A stretch of DNA of 64,000 nucleotides from Theristus sp. LFF4_11 (taxonomy: Eukaryota > Nematoda > Chromadorea > Monhysterida > Xyalidae): NCBI GenBank assembly GCA_030248135.1, contig JASANC010005440.1, positions 289,857 to 353,856 on the forward strand, written 5' to 3'. The notes beneath the pieces were generated by a model. That model had not been told where the DNA came from, ran no database searches, and worked only from the letters and a program-made list of their open reading frames with translations. The translations under genes were made by a program, and so were the position numbers. The first letter of the stretch is position 1; each line of letters starts with the position of its first letter. Shown here one piece after another: positions 57,501 to 64,000 of the stretch.

Positions 57501-57856
57501 GCTTCCTCCTCCTGGCGTTTTCGTTCGCGTCGTCTCAGCGCCAACTTTGTCAGCGGTGTTTCGCAGCCGGTCGCTTGAGAAGATTGAGTTTTTGTCGTTG
57601 AACTGAACTCCGATTTTTGTTCGAAACACTCGTGATGCTCGGTGGAAGTTGGTGCTGCTGTCGCTGACGACGACGACGACGGTGGGTTGTCGAGCAGATG
57701 AATAACGAGAAAACCGCGCAAGGAGTCGCGTAAACCGGCCAAAAAGTCACGAACGAACACCGAGATTAGTCGCATGACGCCGCCACCACGTGCCGACCCG
57801 GCTCCGTCGGCGTCATCGAGCGGCTTTCGAGGTGGCGATTCTGTCAATCCGCTCAT
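54591..57856 (-). CDS. EI24: EI24 homolog (etoposide-induced 2.4), ER multi-pass membrane protein (5 exons, 468 aa)
   Basis: Complement(join(54591..54764,55238..55577,56120..56239,56554..56856,57387..57856)), 1407 nt. Hallmarks: an amphipathic N-terminus (MRLISVFVRDFLAGLRDSL), a membrane segment in exon 2 (ANLSCILSCYCVLWLLQ), the signature LWLLPLFLVTRIVNALWFQD with the following IAN, and exon 4 with LRLVHFCLLYSLYSFEYRW and GFGLPLTMATTV, then CVFGVCFPLFIVSSYQ. The last exon gives a final hydrophobic stretch and a QQQQQ tail. EI24 is an ER protein needed for autophagy in animals. This one is longer than the human protein (340 aa) owing to a Ser/Glu/Arg-rich N-terminal part and an acidic loop (TTDDDDVDSLENPPENVS). 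All introns are GT-AG and phases match. Confidence 0.95.
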
Positions 57857-57985
57857 ATTAAAAGTTTTTGCAGTTTCCTCATGTTAATTTGACGTTTGAC
57901 GTTGACGATCCTGATTCTGATTCCTGTTTTGTCTTTGCTTGTGTTGTGTTGGCCGCTTGCGGCTGTAAAAATAAGATGTCTGGCT

Positions 57986-58723
57986 TAGGGTTGTTAAACA
58001 AAAATGAAAATTTTTTTTTTTAAAAAAAAAAGTGATTAAAAAAAACAAAAATGCCGATTTTTTTTTTTAAAAAAAAAAAATCCGAAAAATTTTCCTCTAA
58101 TATGCTCTGAAAACCTCAATTTTGGCACAATTTTTCGAAAGTTCAACAAAAATTTTCTTTGATTATACCTCGTAAAACCTTTAGCAGTCGATTTTGGGCC
58201 GTTTTACCGACTGATTTTAGGCTTCGACAACATCTGCGATGAAGTTTTTGAGCGTCCCAAAGCTTAGCCTACCATTTCCGATGCAGATAAGGTGACGATT
58301 CGCCTCGCAGAGCGTCCGATTGTGCTCGCTGCTCCGTTTGCAAGCGCTACGTTGTCTGGTTGCTGCTTCGTGTCGTGTCGTCGCGACACCATCAGAAGAA
58401 TTGATCGAATTTCAAGGCGGTATGTTTGTCTTCACTTTAGCATTAGCTTAGCTGGGGACAATTAGTGACGTTTTGGAGGTCAAAACACAAGAAGAGGCAT
58501 GGTGACGGTTTGGAAAAGGGGTAATTGAGGTCACCAAAACAAAATCTGCAAAGTTCCGCCATACGGGAGTCATTCGGGAGGCGCTTGCATATCATATGTG
58601 GTTCTTCGGACTCCCTGATTGATTTAGCACAACTTTGATTTTTGAAATTTTTTTTTTTTTTTTTAAATTTTTTTTTTAAAAAAAAAACAAAAATGACGAT
58701 TTTTGTTTTTTTTAACAACCCTA
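57986..58723. mobile_element. hAT-like MITE family B, copy 2 (738 bp)
   Basis: The ends TAGGGTTGTTAAA and TTTAACAACCCTA have exact TSD gtctggct at 57978-57985 and 58724-58731. It is almost identical to the copy at 19300-20031 and keeps the same minus-strand frame (ELCRFCFGDLNYPFSK). It sits about 130 bp upstream of the EI24 start codon, probably in or near its promoter. Confidence 0.93.
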
Positions 58724-58731
58724 GTCTGGCT

Positions 58732-59810
58732 TAGGGTTCAGTTCGCGTCAGAATTTTTGCCATCAAAATCGACTTTATTGATACCGAAACCGAACTAAAA
58801 CGAACAAAACAACCTCTAAAATCGGTTTTGGTTTAGTAATGCGCAGTCAAACCAAAATGTTATTCAAACTGAGGAGAGGATTGTTTGGGTAATGACAGTT
58901 GATTTTTTTATTTTTGCGAACCTCATTTTTGCATGTGCGATTTTTGATGATTCAAAACACCTCTACTCGACAGCCAATTTTTTAAGCTAAAAACCCAGGT
59001 TTCCCCACTTGTGTCATTGTTTTGTTCAGGCATCAGGCTCAACGGTAAAACCTGCATCGAAACAGAGTTACTCAGGCAGTGTCAAATTAAATGAAGTTAT
59101 TTATTTCCGTCAAACACTTCTGTTATTCTGGATAAAGACTGTCATGCAGTAAGACTGAAGAAAATCGTGTTGAGGAGACCAAATGCTGTACTCCAAGGGC
59201 CCGCACTTTTTACGTTCGATCTGCACTCGCAATCGAGACACAAGAGGTTTGGAGTTTAATGTGTGAAAATCTCAGTTGTAATATTTTTATTTTAAACTGA
59301 AAACAGAAAAGGCTAGTTAAATCAAAGACACAATGTACTTTTGGACCAGAAAGCTGGGACCACACTGAAAATTCTGCTGATTGGTGAAATAGTTTGTGCA
59401 TGTTTAATTGTTGTGAAGCAAAATGTTATTAAGTGACCATGGTTTTGTAAAGTCAACTGAGCAAGATTTCAACAAGAATTGAAAAATGCAGTGCAGATGT
59501 AATGCAAAGTAACTTAAAGTAAAAAAACTGACATACTGACAGCAACTACATTGTTCAAATAACTGTCATGTCTTACAAATGCAATCACAAAACACAATAC
59601 ACAACAGATTCGGCAAAATTGGCACTCAAGAAGTAGTACCACTGAGAAAGACGAGTTCAACAGCTCGTGGCAAGATCAATGTGGCCAAAACAAAAACTCA
59701 CAGGTTCTTGATTCACTTTGTACATTTGTGCAAATTATTTAAACAAACAAAATAAAATCTACTCGTAATGCTCGAATTAAAATCATTGAATGTCGTTTCA
59801 AACGCGCAAT
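58732..59810 (-). other. 3' flank of the GalNAc-transferase gene
   Basis: No gene is seen. Minus-strand AATAAA signals (read as tttatt on the plus strand) lie at 59286-59291 and 59100-59105, about 520 and 710 bp past the stop codon, so much of this stretch is probably 3' UTR. Confidence 0.5.
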
Positions 59811-62800
59811 TTAGAAGTCATTAGTGGTTGGGATCGTGTTATCGGTCGGTTTCCACGCCACCGGATGCATTGTCCATTGTTGTGACCGCGAAAACCTGGC
59901 ACATTTTCGGAGCGTCGGCACACGCGCTTCGTCCGCCTTTAGTTTTGGATCTGGTTCGTCTAAACAGTAGCCGGACTGTCGGTGTGTAAACGTTTTCCGC
60001 TGAAAACAAAACTTCAGAGTTTAGCTTGCTTGTTTCAATTAACTTTCTGGCCTCACAGTTAAGTGAAACAGGAAACAGATTTCAAAACAGCACGTACATA
60101 TTCGTTGTAATCCCAAAACTCGTGTGGGTACTCGCCGCACTCCTTGATCTGCACGTACCACTGGTGGCCACCGCCGATCTGTGTTCCAATCAGGCACATG
60201 TGTTCATCAGATTTTATCTGCCCGTTCGTGTTGTAAATCCAGAGCTGGAAAAAATAAGTATCCGTTCAAAAGTGGCACAAAAATTGTGTTCAGCTGCGAA
60301 CAAAATTACAAGAAGCGTGAATGGCTCAGTGAGATAGCGGATAGTGAAGTGATTTTGAAATAGTGGTGTGCTGGAAGCTAAATTGCATTTTCCACTGCAA
60401 GGTGGACGTTGAAAAGCGTTAAAAACAGAGCTTTAGTTTAGGGCGCGCCAATAGCACCTGCCACATGTCGAATCCGAGCGAGCATTTATTCAAGCGAAGC
60501 GTGTGGTGCCGTTTGCCGGGCTCGCCGGGTGTGCTCACGAGACATTGTGCATTGGAACTGTCGTGCCCTAGCTAGAAAGAGAAAGGAGAACGCTCAAAAG
60601 CGTTGTGCCCGTCACATTGCAATCACCTGCATTCGATGGAAATTCGCAACACAACTGTCCACTGAGATCTGACGTGATTTGCCCGTATGACTGAGCGAAT
60701 ACGCTATGTGAACGATCGTTAGACACTCGTTCAGATGAGCGCTGCGCACCTGTTTTTATTGTTGTTTGCTCTCATGATGCTTTAAACAAAGAAATTTTCG
60801 TTTGAATAAAACATTGTGAGATCAACAAAATTAGTGTTAATAAAACTTATTCATCCAACAAAAGAATTGCACTCACCCGTCCAAAGAACAGACCATCCTT
60901 GGGCATAAAATGTTCGGGCCAAACGGTGTCTAAGTACCACTTAAAATCTTTACACCGCAATCGTTTACGCAACTCCACCCGATCAGAAACGTCAATTTCC
61001 TTTGCCATTTTTTCAGCTTCTGGAAAAAAGAAAAAGTTCTCACCAACTGCATTTTAGTCTGTTGTATGATTGTCTGGCTCTGTGGATCTCTGGCTTATGT
61101 AAAGTGTTCAGTTTTTAAAGAATCCTTTGTTCCTCTCATGTAATCGAGTACAAGTTCTCAAGCAAACTTGAAAAGAATAAAACAAACAATCAAAAACAAA
61201 CGTGGTGCCGTTTTGTAAAACAGATGTTTCCATTCGTCCATCCACACTTCGGCTACACGAACGAGATTCGAATTCAAAATGCGACTAGACCCGTTGTCGG
61301 GGAAATCGTGCGGCGACGCTTTGCGAAACACGTGACCGACGTGACTGCACGGCAAAATTTCTAATCGTCCACCGCACATCCATATCTGAAAAAATATTTC
61401 TGTTGAAAAAAACATTGTCCAAAAGACCCCTTTCAAACAATTAAAAGAAAAACAACTCAGAAAATAAAAACGTAAACAGAAAGTTACTTACCCTGAATGA
61501 GATCTCAAGATTCTCGCCGCCCCAAATGTCCATTTGATGATCGTAAGAGCCCAGCTCTTCAAAGTAAGTGCGATCAATTGAAAACAAACCACCAGCCATT
61601 GTCGGCGATCTAAAAAATAGCAATAAAAAGATATATTTCATTATTCCACGATGTTCTTTACTTTTTTGTGTTGATTTTTGAATCTGAAAAAATGTTGTTG
61701 GTTGCTCATTGTGTTTCAAATATTGTGTTGAACTCAAAGTTATATAATAACTGCAGATTCGTTCAAATTTCTTTTCTGTTTATAAAACTGCTGCTTCACC
61801 AAATCGCTCACGTTTCAAAATTAGCTAAACAGAAAATAAAAAATGCACAAATAGAAAAGGAAAGAGAAAAACGCACGCAATCGGCATCTCCCCGTGGTTG
61901 ACGCGTTGTTTTACTTGTTTCGGTGGAACTGAGTACCAACGAAACTGCAGGTTCCAGTTAAAACCACCGCGAAACAGTTCGATGCCTTTTTGGTAAGCGA
62001 ATGTTTGATCATTTATGACGTCAATGACTGGACAGACGACAGTTTTTCTGCAATTTAAAAGTTAATATGTTAAAATTTTAAATGAGATTTTTTTTATTCC
62101 GATTCCCACACCCATTAGCTCACATTCCACACATTTTTTATTTTGAACTCACGTTCTTCATTTTTGTTTCGTATTTTAGCTTTCTGTTTTTAGCGGTAGT
62201 TTGTTTTCACGACTCGTCCACAAACTGATCCCATTAAATACAACCTTGGGAAAGGCTAACAAAATCATGCGTGCGATCATTGATAATAATCCAATTGGCA
62301 GTTCACCATATGAAGGCCAGTCAGCAGAAAAAACGCAAAAAATGTAAGCGGTTTTGCAGGTATGTTTTCGTTTTGTGACAGCTGCATCACAAAAATGCCG
62401 AGGGAGTTCATGTGATAATGTTAATGGGAACTAAAATAACGTACAAGATTGTCTGAGAGTTCTGAGGGAAATTTTTTGTGGTTGTGGAAACTGATTGTAA
62501 AAAAACAAATGCACGCTAACAGAACGGTCAATAACCGATTCGCAAAAGTCCAGAAAAAGTAATCAAACTGTTATACATCCATTTTTTTCCAAAGGTTGGT
62601 TAATTCTTTGGTTGTGCTTAGCCGTTGATTTACTGTTGTTGACTTATTTTTTCACGGTGCACTTCTGCGCCAACCTGTCCTGTTTTATTCGATCCAGCAG
62701 CGGCTCCAGCCAGCCTTCGGTGCATTCACAGTGTGAATCAAGGAACGTTAGAACGTCGCCGGTCGCTTGTTCGGCGCCCATCAGCCTCGCCCTGATCAGG

Positions 62801-63516
62801 CCCACTCTTGATTGCGCTCTGATCACCGTCACCGGCACCGGGTACTCGGAGACGAACTCGTCGAGTGGGTCGCCGAGGAATGCTGAAATTGAAGTCGGCA
62901 AAAAATGTGAATATTGATGTTTTCACATCACTGAAAAAGCATGACTAATGGTTAGGATTAGGTTAGGAACACGTTCGGGTTAGTAGGATTGCTTTACTTC
63001 TGAAAAACAAAAGGTTCGCCTGCACATTGACTGTCGGCATGGCCAACCAACTGTGTAATTCACACTGTCAGGGACGGCTATCTACGAATGATTTATGTGG
63101 ACCAACCGTCAAACACGTCACTTCAACAAAAGCAAAAACAAAAAAACACTCCAACGCAAACGTACTTCTGTTGCTGAAATCATCGACTAAGATGACTTCC
63201 TTGAGCAAATTCAGCGGCGACCGACCGATGACGGACGAGACCGTGCGCAGCAGCGTCGACCACGCCTCGTTGTGATAGACGATGATGACGCTGGTCGTCG
63301 GCAGGCTCGCAGTGTCGTATTGCAGTTCGCGACAGGCCGTTTTTCGCATGTCCGGCAACGATCGATTCAACGCGATCCGATTGCTGACCATCAAGTTGAA
63401 CTGGTTGATCGAGAAAACATCGGCGGCGTCTGCCAATTCGGAGCCCTTTAGTTTCACCGGACGACCCATGTCGCCGACGCCGGCCTCCGGTGCGAAATCG
63501 TTCGCGTTCAATTGGT
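59811..63516 (-). CDS. GALNT: Polypeptide N-acetylgalactosaminyltransferase, 5'-incomplete (9 exons, about 541 aa)
   Basis: Complement(join(59811..59999,60098..60244,60458..60571,60877..61019,61202..61385,61492..61609,61877..62047,62675..62882,63166..63516)). It starts mycin-type O-glycosylation by adding GalNAc to Ser/Thr in the Golgi. Visible family marks: [46 protein letters not shown], the metal-binding DxH in [57 protein letters not shown] and [13 protein letters not shown], followed by a ricin-B lectin domain ([37 protein letters not shown]). The first exon opens in phase 1, so an upstream exon with the cytoplasmic tail, membrane anchor and stem must exist; none is recognised before 64000. 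Closest by eye to GALNT1/13-type enzymes, but I do not assign a subfamily. Confidence 0.96.
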
Positions 63517-64000
63517 CTGCAGGTGATTTTGGTGAAGGCCCACTGATTTCGCTCATAAAAACATAGCAGACTTGCAACATATTATGTCACCCAAAACCGG
63601 ATTGCATTCCGGTTGGCAGGAAAACGCAACCTAATCCCAATCCCGTTCTTTCTTCTATCATTCAAATTTTCGCGCGTTCACCCTGCGAAAAAATAAGCTG
63701 GCATTATTTTAGCATTTTTAGGGCGCCTTTGATTTGCGTATGCGGAGCGACAAGACCTTTTGCAGGGCGATTTCGTTTGCAACTCCACCGATTTGCCGGT
63801 GCATTGATTTCTTTTGTTTTAATGAACAACATACGCATAAAAGTCATGTAAAAATAATTAGTCCACACGTTGATCAAAACGCTTTAGTCAGACAATCTAC
63901 AAGATCAGTCAACCAGTCAGCTGATTGCCGCTTTGAAGTGTTTGCATGCAACTGCATCACCACCAATACCAACCAACCAACCATCAGTCAGATTGATCTT
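63517..64000. other. Intron or 5' flank of the GalNAc-transferase gene
   Basis: No hydrophobic signal-anchor exon is visible on the minus strand here. A Met-containing extension of the first seen exon (to 63580) is possible but would lack a membrane anchor, so I prefer an upstream exon outside the window. Confidence 0.5.

Overview
The window is eukaryotic, almost certainly animal, nuclear DNA. Genes are split by many short introns with GT-AG borders and T-rich acceptors, and the recognisable proteins are animal families: secreted C-type lectins, a Mondo/MLXIP-type bHLH-zipper factor, EI24 and a polypeptide GalNAc-transferase. Small introns, a tandem lectin array and dense non-autonomous DNA transposons suggest an invertebrate; I cannot name the phylum. 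All gene models below were built by hand from splice sites, and each has exon lengths that sum to a whole number of codons.

Layout. (1) 1-13.5 kb: tandem array of three secreted C-type lectin genes on the minus strand (170, 167 and 171 aa), in duplicated units starting at 1, 4033 and 11321. Unit 2 is interrupted by a 3.3 kb block of higher-order tandem repeats (about 6757-10024). (2) 13.5-20.4 kb: no host gene; a stack of transposons nested in one another, several with exact 8-bp target-site duplications (TSDs) and so hAT-like. (3) 20.46-40.61 kb, plus strand: a 25-exon gene (about 1395 aa) with an HP1-like chromodomain, five U1-type C2H2 zinc fingers and a long Pro/Gln-rich tail. Its introns hold a SINE, a 3.2 kb palindrome, hAT-like elements and smaller inverted-repeat elements. 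(4) 41.33-52.37 kb, minus strand: a complete Mondo (MLXIP/ChREBP-like) gene, 23 coding exons and 1130 aa, convergent with the chromodomain gene. (5) 54.59-57.86 kb, minus: EI24 (five exons, 468 aa). (6) 59.81-63.52 kb, minus: a polypeptide GalNAc-transferase, catalytic and ricin-B lectin parts complete, 5' membrane-anchor exon beyond the window or not recognised.

The genes do not form an obvious pathway. Two (chromodomain/zinc finger, Mondo) are nuclear regulators, two (EI24, GALNT) act in the ER/Golgi, and the lectins are secreted. The most unusual items are the chromodomain plus tandem U1-finger architecture, a hAT-like element carrying what looks like a captured two-exon gene, two GC-AG introns (one inside the Mondo bHLH, one in a lectin copy whose paralogs use GT), and E-box-bearing inverted-repeat elements lying in the introns of the Mondo gene, whose family binds E-boxes.
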